In this document: in pieces, positions 1 through 6,004 of the stretch
How positions within the stretch are numbered: position 1 is the stretch's first letter
Layout of the letters: the number at the start of each line of letters is the position of its first letter
DNA from: an uncultured Rickettsiales bacterium
GTDB taxonomy: Bacteria; Pseudomonadota; Alphaproteobacteria; Rickettsiales; Deianiraeaceae
DNA length: 7,158 nucleotides
Reading direction: 5' to 3'
Assembly (NCBI GenBank): GCA_937906355.1
Contig: CALCWF010000089.1
Coordinates: 1 to 7,158, forward strand
Program-made: the position numbers and the translations under genes
Notes under the pieces: generated by a model
Database searches by the model: none
Told to the model about the DNA's origin: nothing
The model's input: only the letters and a program-made list of their open reading frames with translations

Positions 1-1
1 A

Positions 2-388
2 CTTAATCTTGTTAATAAAAGCTATTCTTATATTCCTGAACAAATATCATATTTAAATAACTCTTTAAATGCTGAATTACCTTCTGATGAGGAATTAAAT
101 CAAGCAGAAATTTTTGAAAGAAATATTCTTCATTTTAAAGTGGAAAACATTGACAAAAAACTTAATTCAGGAGTGGTTAAAGAACTTAATTATCTTCAAG
201 ATATCTTTAATGTATCTGGTCAAGATATATTATTTTTTAATGATACTATTAATAATTCCAAACTACATCTTAATAACAAAGAAGGTAATGAGAATTCTAA
301 AAAAGAACAATATAAACCACCAAAAATAAATGAAAATTGTCTTATAGAACAAGAATTACAAAACTTACAACCTGAAAAAAATAAGTAA
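2..388 (+). CDS. C-terminal part of an unrecognised protein, 5' end outside the window
   Basis: The frame is open from the window edge (first full codon at base 2) to a TAA at 386-388, giving about 128 residues of a longer protein. A GTG at 140 could in principle begin a shorter product, but the frame upstream of it is equally protein-like, so I read it as internal. The sequence is rich in Asn, Lys, Glu and Leu, with a helical stretch around KELNYLQDIFN and a polar, Lys/Pro/Glu-rich tail. There is no signal peptide, membrane segment or motif I can assign. It converges on the minus-strand gene ending at 395, with six bases between the stops. Composition is about 23% G+C with no CpG, unlike everything to its right. 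I do not recognise the family. It could be a host gene beside a prophage or an oppositely transcribed phage gene. Confidence 0.6.
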   Translation, partial: LNLVNKSYSYIPEQISYLNNSLNAELPSDEELNQAEIFERNILHFKVENIDKKLNSGVVKELNYLQDIFNVSGQDILFFNDTINNSKLHLNNKEGNENSKKEQYKPPKINENCLIEQELQNLQPEKNK

Positions 389-396
389 GTTTTTTT
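360..396 (+). terminator. Weak stem-loop plus T-run at the convergent gene ends
   Basis: AAAACTTAC (360-368) pairs with GTAAGTTTT (385-393), leaving a 16-base loop, and a run of seven T covers 390-396. The stem includes the plus-strand stop codon and has only two G-C pairs, so it would be a weak intrinsic terminator. On the minus strand the same stem is followed by only four T. Its position between two convergent stops supports the reading, but A/T-rich DNA makes such stems easily by chance. Confidence 0.35.
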
Positions 397-871
397 ATAT
401 ATTGTTGAAATTTTTTTCGCAAATTTGATATAAATTTCGATAATCTTCCGGAGTAAGTAAAAATGCATTACCTGCATTATCTATCCACTGTGTAGATGTC
501 TTATTTTGGCTATACTGTAAAAATCTATCAAGTATACTTTTTTTTAAAACAACTACCACATCTTCGCCAGCCAATGATTTATATGTAAATTGAGCTGTCC
601 CTGTAAAATTATTCGCAGCAACGAGTGCTTGTTGTATTTTTTCTTGCTTTAAAGCTTCTAAATCGTAAACAACTTCCACTATTTCACCGTTAATTATAGT
701 TTGTGTTCGCAGAATAGCATATAAAGCCGTAGGCTTTTCTCCGTTTGGGTAGTCAGCCATCTTCCATCCATGTTCCATAACTTGGTTGAAAAATTTTTGA
801 TACTCGTTTATCGTAAACGGCCTTTGTAAAATTAATTGCGGTTCTATTTTTACTACTTTTTTTCTTGCCAT
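395..871 (-). CDS. Small protein downstream of the fibre gene, possible tail-fibre assembly factor (DUF4376-like)
   Basis: A 158-residue soluble protein beginning MARKKVVKIEPQ. Its ATG lies four bases past the fibre stop, with only AATTAAATTT in front, so there is no Shine-Dalgarno sequence and it is probably translated from the fibre message. The middle (about 70-90) reads as a helix with a YDLEALKQEK pattern. The C-terminal third carries W129-I-D-x-A-G-N-A-F-x-L-T-x-E-D-Y, which resembles the end of DUF4376-type proteins commonly encoded next to phage tail fibres. From position and this pattern I infer a fibre-assembly chaperone or a small fibre-associated structural protein. The resemblance was judged by eye and the exact role is not shown by the sequence. 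It is the last gene of the leftward series and ends six bases from the convergent plus-strand gene. Confidence 0.8.
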   Translation of the reverse strand: MARKKVVKIEPQLILQRPFTINEYQKFFNQVMEHGWKMADYPNGEKPTALYAILRTQTIINGEIVEVVYDLEALKQEKIQQALVAANNFTGTAQFTYKSLAGEDVVVVLKKSILDRFLQYSQNKTSTQWIDNAGNAFLLTPEDYRNLYQICEKNFNNI

Positions 872-875
872 AAAT

Positions 876-3206
876 TTAATTTACCATTCCTATTGCTAAC
901 CAAGATAAACCATTAATATTTTGTGATAACTTACTCATTTTTGTCGTAAAAAAAGCCGAGCTGGTTTTTGTAGTTGTCATATCAGAAGGATAAAAATTGC
1001 TGTTTTTACCGCCAGCTACCGAGACATAAAGACTGTAAGCCGTCGAATTGAAAGGTCTCTGAAAATACGTCTCTTCTGAATCCGATATATCTCCACCTTG
1101 TATGCAGAAGTTGTTATGAAATAACACAAACCAACTATTCGACGTTACGGACATTTGTTTAATAGATGATGCTTTGACAGTTTGCAAGTCTTGTAATACA
1201 TTACCAATATCAATTTCTGCTTGATTGATTATTTGATTACCAGCATAACAATAACAATTTTTTTGTAAAGTTCCTTGCGTTTCAGTAAAACCACGTGCGA
1301 CAATTGTAATCATGTCCGCTAAATCTGCGGATCTTTGGTAAAACCCAACTTGAACTGATTCGCGTGTTTTAGAAGAACATCTAATAGCATAAGCACAGGC
1401 ATTATCGATATCATTCCTACTTGGTGTTACCGTTAATTCATAATTGTTATCTTTAAAAGGTATTGAAAACTGCATATCTTCAACCCAATTTCCTTGTAAG
1501 GAAGGAAATTTAATAGTTATACCCTGTTCCACATAGCCATCACTATAAAGTTTAAACCATTCGTTTTTTTCTCCTGTCGCGTCCTGTGACGCTGTTAACG
1601 TTCTATCGATCGCCAAACATGGAGTATAAAAAGACATATTGCTTTCTTGTAATGCAAATATCGGTGCATGTTTTGTCTCTGCAATCATTTTTTGATAATC
1701 GTCTATATCGCCGATTGTTATATTGCCGTATTGTTTGACTGTATACATTTTATTATTAACTGTAATTGTAATGTCTTCGCCTTTTTGTTGTGCTTCTTGT
1801 AATTGAGAATACAGAGTAGTATACATGGATCCTGATTTTTCTATATCGTCGCATTTCACCCATGATGGATTAATAGGTTGATTAAACATCTCAACGATTG
1901 TCCCCACGGTAAAAGCAGTCTCTATTTCATGATATGAATCTGTTATATAGCACCACTTGTCACCATTTGATGCATAATAACCGTGTTTCTCTTCTTCTTT
2001 TACGTAAAACATCTTATTTTTTGCGCCTGTCGGGTCGGGCAGTTCGTCAAATGTATCGACAGTTCCAGCAAAAGAAAACATAGTCACATTTTGAGTTTTG
2101 AGACCCATTGCTTGAATATAAAAATAACCTTTAACGGCTTCTTGTCTAACATTTTTACCGTTTTCAGCGTAATTTTTACATTCACCTCCTGCTTTTTGCG
2201 GGTCGTAAGTATATTTCACATAGGCATCAGTCGCACTGTGAGAAGCCCCAAGCTGTTGGCTCGTCTCAACCGTAAAAGCACCAGTAGGGTTCAAATCCGA
2301 AACAGCGTTAATATTTCCTAACATATCTCCCAGAGAGCCCGTCGGAACTTCTTGTTTTTGTATCTCATTATTCGAATCTCTTATAAGTCCAGTAATGTCG
2401 TAAATACATTTCATATAAACGCTGTTTTTTTCCGCATCGCCCCAACAGTATTTATTAATTTGTCCTGTCAGACCTAATGAATCATCAAAACAAGACTTTT
2501 GCCTTTCTGTAAGCCACTCATCGTAAGAGTTAGCAAACTGATTCGGATTGGTTAATTCTAAATTAAGTAAATATTGACGAAAATCAAAATACTTGTCGAG
2601 TTGTAATAACTGTCCGTTTGCTTTTATTAATTTAGGTGTCTCTGATGCCTCATAATGAATTTCATGGTCCATCCACACTATTTCTCCAATTTCACGTCCA
2701 CCGCCACCACCTGAACCGCCAGCACTGAAAACAGCCCACGCCACATTCTCTGTTTCAAATGGATCATTACCCTTATTGTCATTTATCAAAGACAAATGAA
2801 GCGATAAAGCTCCGTTTCTTTCATATGTCACTATCGCGTTTTTATTATAAGGTATTTTACTGTTCCATAATAAACAACTCCCGCCCATCATCATTGAGTT
2901 AATATAGTTTTGTATATTTGTCGTCACTGATGTCATTTCCTGCATTGACGTCACGTTTGTCACTTTTCTCATATTCTCATTAAGACCTGTGGCTATATCA
3001 GGTGCAGAAGTGCTTGGTTCCCAAGACTTATTAATAACCGAATATTGTCGATAATACTGTTCCTTCTCGGTGGTAGTTGGATTATTAGACAAATCGTTTA
3101 AATTTAAATTTGATTCCGTTGGATAACCAATTTTTTCATCGTCCCCTTGATAAACGTCTATCAACGGAAGCTGTTCGGCATGTAATGTATTTTTATCTAT
3201 TGCCAT
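876..3206 (-). CDS. Large modular tail fibre / receptor-binding protein
   Basis: A 776-residue protein with no signal peptide or membrane segment. Order of parts: a polar N-terminus (1-100), probably for attachment to the virion; a carbohydrate-binding-like stretch (114-160, W-x5-Y-x4-IV-x-Y ... NDPF ... W); a Gly-rich hinge (161-171); a collar-like segment beginning IGEIVWMD (173); a long middle region; a spacer of the common phage type VDTFDELPDP ... W418; a second collar-like segment VGTIVEM (434) with NPSWVKCD; then two related C-terminal modules (549-640 and 691-773) resembling the gp53-like fibre C-terminus. Each of these two modules has W-F-x-L near its start, a Q-G, a P-F and a Y-x-L. 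The second ends in LSWLAIGMVN, the W-x-A-I-G ending typical of that family. The likely role is binding the host surface. The ATG at 3206 is preceded by a promoter-like element and no Shine-Dalgarno sequence. About 13 cysteines are scattered through it, which is many for a phage fibre. Confidence 0.85.
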   Translation of the reverse strand: MAIDKNTLHAEQLPLIDVYQGDDEKIGYPTESNLNLNDLSNNPTTTEKEQYYRQYSVINKSWEPSTSAPDIATGLNENMRKVTNVTSMQEMTSVTTNIQNYINSMMMGGSCLLWNSKIPYNKNAIVTYERNGALSLHLSLINDNKGNDPFETENVAWAVFSAGGSGGGGGREIGEIVWMDHEIHYEASETPKLIKANGQLLQLDKYFDFRQYLLNLELTNPNQFANSYDEWLTERQKSCFDDSLGLTGQINKYCWGDAEKNSVYMKCIYDITGLIRDSNNEIQKQEVPTGSLGDMLGNINAVSDLNPTGAFTVETSQQLGASHSATDAYVKYTYDPQKAGGECKNYAENGKNVRQEAVKGYFYIQAMGLKTQNVTMFSFAGTVDTFDELPDPTGAKNKMFYVKEEEKHGYYASNGDKWCYITDSYHEIETAFTVGTIVEMFNQPINPSWVKCDDIEKSGSMYTTLYSQLQEAQQKGEDITITVNNKMYTVKQYGNITIGDIDDYQKMIAETKHAPIFALQESNMSFYTPCLAIDRTLTASQDATGEKNEWFKLYSDGYVEQGITIKFPSLQGNWVEDMQFSIPFKDNNYELTVTPSRNDIDNACAYAIRCSSKTRESVQVGFYQRSADLADMITIVARGFTETQGTLQKNCYCYAGNQIINQAEIDIGNVLQDLQTVKASSIKQMSVTSNSWFVLFHNNFCIQGGDISDSEETYFQRPFNSTAYSLYVSVAGGKNSNFYPSDMTTTKTSSAFFTTKMSKLSQNINGLSWLAIGMVN

Positions 3207-3212
3207 CAGTTT

Positions 3213-3240
3213 ATTATAAATTTTTTTTTATAAAAATCAA
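3213..3240 (-). promoter_or_regulatory. Sigma70-like promoter upstream of the fibre gene
   Basis: On the minus strand TTGATT (3240-3235), a 16-base A/T-only spacer and TATAAT (3218-3213) lie in the 40-base gap between the methylase stop and the fibre ATG. Only six bases separate TATAAT from the ATG, so transcription starting about seven bases downstream would give an essentially leaderless message. The same element, 25 of 30 bases identical, lies before the methylase gene, which raises confidence above that of a single match in A/T-rich DNA. Confidence 0.4.
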
Positions 3241-3246
3241 GTATTA

Positions 3247-4584
3247 TTAACGATTTATAAAAAGTCTCTCTAATACTGTTTTTTTATTTGTCGCCGTTGC
3301 AAGCAATTTTTCTTTTTTAATATTAAAAATCTCTGTTGTTTGTGGCGGTTGAGTATATTCGCTTATAAATACATCAAAACCTTTTTTTCGCATTTCGATT
3401 AGCCAGTTATCGAACTTATTAAAATCGAAGTCAATATTGTAGCCTTCTGTGTTTCTGTAAGGTGGGTCGCAATATATAATAACGTCATCATTGTTAAATT
3501 GAGATAAATCAACGTTTTCGTAGCTTTGATTGCTAAATATAAACTTGTCTATCTGTTGTAGATGTTGTAGCCGTTCTATCCGTTCTATCTGTTCTATCTG
3601 TTCTATCTGTTGTAGATGTTGTAGCCGTTCTATCCGTTCTATCTGTTCTATCTGTTCTATCTGTTGTAGATGTTGTAGATGTTGTAGCTGTTGTAGATGT
3701 TGTAGCCGTTCTATCTGTTCTATCCGTGCTATATGTTCTATCTGTTGTAGCTGTTGTAGATGTTGTAGCTGTTGTAGTTCTCGTAGCTTTCGTGGCTTGG
3801 AATTCTTATATGCTTTTAACGGAACATTGTAGCCTTTGTCGATTAAATTGCGTTGTATGCTGTCGATGATTAATGTATTGGTTGTTTGTCGTAAACCTTG
3901 TAAATCAAGATGTTGAAACTCTTTCAGGACACTGTCATTATATAATAGGCTGACTCTTATTGCTTCGAGTTTCAATATTATATTGACGAATATAAGCCGT
4001 TTCTCCTTCCATGTATTGCACTTTATATTTTCGAGTTCGATAACTATATTTTCCATAAACTTAAATCTTTCTCTTAGAATGTTCGACGGTTGATTTAATA
4101 ATATTAAATTATGACTCTCTTTTTTTAGTTGTTCGCGTTCTCTGTTGAATAAATAATTGCCGTTATATCGACTACCGAAACTATAACACATTAAATTAAA
4201 AATATCTTTTATTGTCTTATTTTGTGTGTTTTTTAATTTAAAAAACTCTTCTCTTGATACGAAGTTGTAAAATTCTTCTGGTAAAATTCCGTATTTAGAT
4301 TGCTTGCTTTTATCTCTTGCTTGTGTTAGTATGAATTCTACTAAGTGAAAAACGTCTTGTTGCAATTCATTATAAATAACATTGTAGCCGATATCTAAGG
4401 CTCTGATAGACATTGACGCACCACCACCAAATAAATCGATAAACGTTGTAGCGTTTGGTTTCACTTTATGCATTGCTTCAATTAATTCGAAAGATATTTT
4501 TCTTTTCGCACCTTGATATATCATATAACCAAGATTGCTATTTTTTACGAAGTTCAAATTTTTTTTCTTAAAAAGATTAATCAT
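3247..4584 (-). CDS. dam: D12-class (Dam-like) adenine-N6 DNA methyltransferase with Leu/Gln triplet-repeat insertion
   Basis: It transfers a methyl group from S-adenosylmethionine to adenine N6 in DNA. The D12 order is visible: YQGAKRK (23-29, motif X), FIDLFGGGA (48-56, the cofactor-binding motif I), a target-recognition region, then CDPPYRNTEGY (372-382, catalytic motif IV) and ISEY (407-410). At 445 residues it is well above the usual 270-300. Much of the excess is an 81-residue block of 27 three-residue repeats (267-347) just before the strand leading to DPPY. All motifs are intact, so activity is plausible; the target may be GATC but cannot be read from the sequence. No restriction partner is in the window, so it looks like an orphan phage methylase, perhaps shielding phage DNA from host restriction. 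Two starts are possible: ATG 4584, inside a palindrome, or ATG 4524 (MIYQGAKRK), which matches the usual family N-terminus better. Confidence 0.93.
   Translation of the reverse strand: MINLFKKKNLNFVKNSNLGYMIYQGAKRKISFELIEAMHKVKPNATTFIDLFGGGASMSIRALDIGYNVIYNELQQDVFHLVEFILTQARDKSKQSKYGILPEEFYNFVSREEFFKLKNTQNKTIKDIFNLMCYSFGSRYNGNYLFNREREQLKKESHNLILLNQPSNILRERFKFMENIVIELENIKCNTWKEKRLIFVNIILKLEAIRVSLLYNDSVLKEFQHLDLQGLRQTTNTLIIDSIQRNLIDKGYNVPLKAYKNSKPRKLRELQQLQHLQQLQQIEHIARIEQIERLQHLQQLQHLQHLQQIEQIEQIERIERLQHLQQIEQIEQIERIERLQHLQQIDKFIFSNQSYENVDLSQFNNDDVIIYCDPPYRNTEGYNIDFDFNKFDNWLIEMRKKGFDVFISEYTQPPQTTEIFNIKKEKLLATATNKKTVLERLFINR
3544..3786 (-). repeat. 27 tandem 9-bp coding repeats (Leu/Ile-x-x) inside the methylase
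   Basis: Residues 267-347 consist of triplets LQH, LQQ, IEQ and IER with a few variants (LRE, IEH, IAR, IDK). At the DNA level there are two kinds of 9-base word, CTACAACAK and ATAGAACRG. Every third residue is Leu or Ile and the rest are Gln, Glu, His or Arg. Because the unit is nine bases, gain or loss of copies keeps the reading frame. The block runs into FIFSNQSYENV, the normal lead-in to the DPPY strand. Confidence 0.95.
3548..3678. repeat. Perfect 54-bp higher-order tandem repeat (2.4 copies)
   Basis: Within the 9-bp array, 3571-3624 and 3625-3678 are identical over all 54 bases, and 3548-3570 repeats the last 23 bases again. Each unit encodes LQH-LQQ-IEQ-IEQ-IER-IER. Absence of even silent differences points to recent duplication or continuing exchange. 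Confidence 0.95.
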
Positions 4585-4602
4585 TAATAATTAATGATTA
4601 AT
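4576..4602. promoter_or_regulatory. Perfect 27-bp palindrome over the methylase start (possible operator or RNA hairpin)
   Basis: ATTAATCATTAAT (4576-4588) and ATTAATGATTAAT (4590-4602) are exact inverse complements around a single central base at 4589. On the minus strand the palindrome begins inside the last bases of the TATAAT box and extends through the upstream methylase ATG (4584-4582). A repressor bound there would cover the transcription start. Alternatively, the RNA hairpin could hide the start codon. No candidate regulator gene lies in the window. Confidence 0.5.
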
Positions 4603-4628
4603 TATATATGTTTTTTTTAAAAAGTCAA
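4601..4628 (-). promoter_or_regulatory. Sigma70-like promoter upstream of the methylase gene
   Basis: On the minus strand TTGACT (4628-4623, five of six to the consensus), a 16-base spacer and TATAAT (4606-4601, six of six) lie in the gap before the methylase. The TGA stop of the preceding gene (4627-4625) is part of the -35 box. Sixteen bases separate TATAAT from the ATG at 4584, giving an expected leader of about ten bases. The element is nearly the same as the one before the fibre gene. Confidence 0.45.
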
Positions 4629-5158
4629 GTTGTTTTATTAATAATTTGCGTATCTATTTTTAGATCTTTCAACTGCTGAATGTCAGTATCTTTTGTTATT
4701 ATTTCTTCATATCTAAACGTTGCTTTGGTTATATACTCAAAGCACGTTGTTTGTCTGTTACTGTCAAAATATGATAATGAATTAAAATTGTCTTGTAAGA
4801 TAATACTATTCTCACAACCCAATAATAATGTTTTCAACATGCTATACTCGTTATAACAGTCTCTATTGTTTACAGATCCAACGCGAATATCGAAGGTAAC
4901 GCTTTTCCAGCAACGCACTTCCTCAGTAATCCCAGTATCAGTTATAGTAAAAGTCCGTTTCGGGACAGAGTTATATTTCATAGAGTCATAATTAATAAAA
5001 ACATTGAAAAGGTTCCCTCGTTGTTTTAAAATATCAGCTTCTTTGAACTCCCAACCAAACCAAACGTTGTCAGTCGTTAAGTTAGGAATATCGAGTCCTA
5101 TTATCATTTTTCGCACATCTTCTTTTGAAAAATTTTTAATCTTTACTGTATTAGCCAT
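4625..5158 (-). CDS. Tail-completion / neck-terminator-like protein (gp12-like, LIC_12616-type; tentative)
   Basis: I choose ATG 5158 (MANTVKIKNF, 177 residues), preceded by GATAAAT and typical of starts here. An in-frame TTG at 5170, overlapping the previous stop, would add four residues. The N-terminal helix (10-24) is followed by NVWFGWEFKEADILKQRGNLFNVFI (31-55) and several predicted beta strands (68-94), then an N-R-D-x-Y-N-E-Y helix (98-113). The arrangement, with a mixed strand core and a helix before the last strands, resembles small tail-terminator or neck proteins that finish the head-tail joint. Its place directly after the gp10-like and closure-like genes is where such a protein is normally found. 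No single diagnostic residue is visible, so the function rests on order and general pattern. Confidence 0.85.
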   Translation of the reverse strand: MANTVKIKNFSKEDVRKMIIGLDIPNLTTDNVWFGWEFKEADILKQRGNLFNVFINYDSMKYNSVPKRTFTITDTGITEEVRCWKSVTFDIRVGSVNNRDCYNEYSMLKTLLLGCENSIILQDNFNSLSYFDSNRQTTCFEYITKATFRYEEIITKDTDIQQLKDLKIDTQIINKTT

Positions 5159-5166
5159 ATTTATCG

Positions 5167-5526
5167 TCAATAACTCTCTTTTTCTATTATATCAGGAATT
5201 GTCTTTTTTTCGTAAGCTTCATTGCAATAATATTTATAATAAAACGCTTTCATGTTATTAATTCCAAACTCTTTCTTCGAGTTAACAAAATATAATTTGT
5301 TATTATAGTATAAATAAGTATCAATCAAGTTTGTTGTATCTTTTGTGTAAAAAAGAATATCAGGTGAACCGTTAACGTTTTCACTTGATTTTATACGTTG
5401 CGATAATGAAGCCCTAACGATATAGCCTTTTACGAAATATTGTTTTTTTTCGTCAGCAAAACGATATACTGTTTCATGGCACCATTCAGCAAATGTATCA
5501 TAAAAAGTTGCATTGTCGTCGAACAT
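5167..5526 (-). CDS. Small head-tail connector, probable head-closure protein
   Basis: A 119-residue protein starting MFDDNATFYDTFAEW, seven bases past the stop of the gp10-like gene and with no Shine-Dalgarno sequence (TAATTAATAT before the ATG). A helical start is followed by strands, with G-S-P-D-I-L-F-Y (53-60) and L-Y-Y-N-N-K-L-Y-F-V (72-81). This pattern, an exposed loop and then a strand pair ending in Y-x-V, is often seen in small beta-barrel head-closure proteins of tailed phages. It is unusually rich in Tyr and Phe. Its position between an HK97-gp10-like and a terminator-like gene fits a role in sealing the portal vertex after DNA packaging. It ends with TGA eight bases before the next ATG. 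The family is inferred from context and pattern, not from a specific motif. Confidence 0.82.
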   Translation of the reverse strand: MFDDNATFYDTFAEWCHETVYRFADEKKQYFVKGYIVRASLSQRIKSSENVNGSPDILFYTKDTTNLIDTYLYYNNKLYFVNSKKEFGINNMKAFYYKYYCNEAYEKKTIPDIIEKESY

Positions 5527-5533
5527 ATATTAA

Positions 5534-6004
5534 TTATTTACACTGATAAGCCTTACTACTATCAAGACTATTAATTAACTGTTCGGTATCAATCAGTATA
5601 TCTTCTGCGTGTGCTGGATTGCGTTTATGTCGTTTTGTGTATTCACTTATTGGTCTCCACGACCCATAACCTTTTGAATTAATGCAATTTTTCATTTCAT
5701 TAACAAATCGTTTCCCTGCCGTAGATAAAGATGTCATAATATTTGGTTTGTCTTTTTGTAGTTCTTGTGCTATTGTATCTACGTATTCTTCTCGATGTGA
5801 ATTGAATGGTTTAAACATAAAATCACGTTGTGGGATATTTTTAGTCACAACGCCCAATATATGCTCGGTAGCGACACTGGCTGTCGTAACATCACGTCCT
5901 GGATACTGCTTATTATTTGCTGACGAAATACCACAATCAACTGCGACAGTTCCTGTATCTGCCAAACTTTGTAAATAATTTGCTATCTTAAATGTCCGTG
6001 CCAT
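5534..6004 (-). CDS. HK97 gp10-like / phage virion-morphogenesis protein
   Basis: With ATG 6004 the protein is 156 residues (MARTFKIANYL). An in-frame TTG at 6019 would add five residues. Two family signatures are visible: I-P-Q-R-D-F-M-F-K-P-F (57-67, the usual iPxRpF block) and, near the end, G-S-W-R-P-I-S-E-Y-T-K-R-H-K (114-127) leading to ILIDTEQLINSL (136-147), which matches the usual ILxDTGxLxxS ending, with Glu in place of the common Gly. Proteins of this type act at the head-tail interface or in tail completion. It overlaps the end of the preceding gene by 17 bases, which suggests coupled translation, and is followed seven bases later by the closure-like gene. This is the most secure structural assignment of the connector block. 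Confidence 0.88.
   Translation of the reverse strand: MARTFKIANYLQSLADTGTVAVDCGISSANNKQYPGRDVTTASVATEHILGVVTKNIPQRDFMFKPFNSHREEYVDTIAQELQKDKPNIMTSLSTAGKRFVNEMKNCINSKGYGSWRPISEYTKRHKRNPAHAEDILIDTEQLINSLDSSKAYQCK

Noticed and set aside
114..329. Alternative plus-strand frame with Ile/Leu/Lys-rich product
   Set aside because: It overlaps the longer frame that is open from the window edge to 388. Its Ile/Leu/Phe/Lys bias is what an A/T-rich shadow frame gives.
888..1562. Fibre C-terminus as the variable region of a diversity-generating retroelement
   Set aside because: There is no reverse transcriptase, no template repeat and no C-type-lectin-like ending. The two modules are diverged copies rather than near-identical repeats with adenine-specific changes.
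1983..2321. Plus-strand 112-codon frame inside the fibre gene
   Set aside because: It lies antisense to a well-supported structural gene and its product has no recognisable features.
3211..3233. Stem TTATAAA/TTTATAA in the methylase-fibre gap as a terminator
   Set aside because: The stem has no G-C pair and overlaps the promoter-like boxes. It would be too weak to end transcription.
3548..3786. Repeat array as a CRISPR or iteron/origin array
   Set aside because: The units are contiguous 9- and 54-base words with no unique spacers, and they lie in frame inside a gene with intact methylase motifs on both sides. Iteron function is not supported by any nearby replication gene.
3530..3832. Plus-strand Cys-rich reading frame of 100 codons (Cys/Arg/Ser/Ile repeats)
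   Set aside because: It is the antisense reading of the 9-bp repeat array in the methylase. The repeating CCRCC pattern follows from the DNA repeat and has no independent support.
5682..5978. Plus-strand 98-codon frame antisense to the gp10-like gene
   Set aside because: The minus-strand product carries clear family motifs, while the plus-strand product is a Cys/Ser-rich shadow with no upstream signals.
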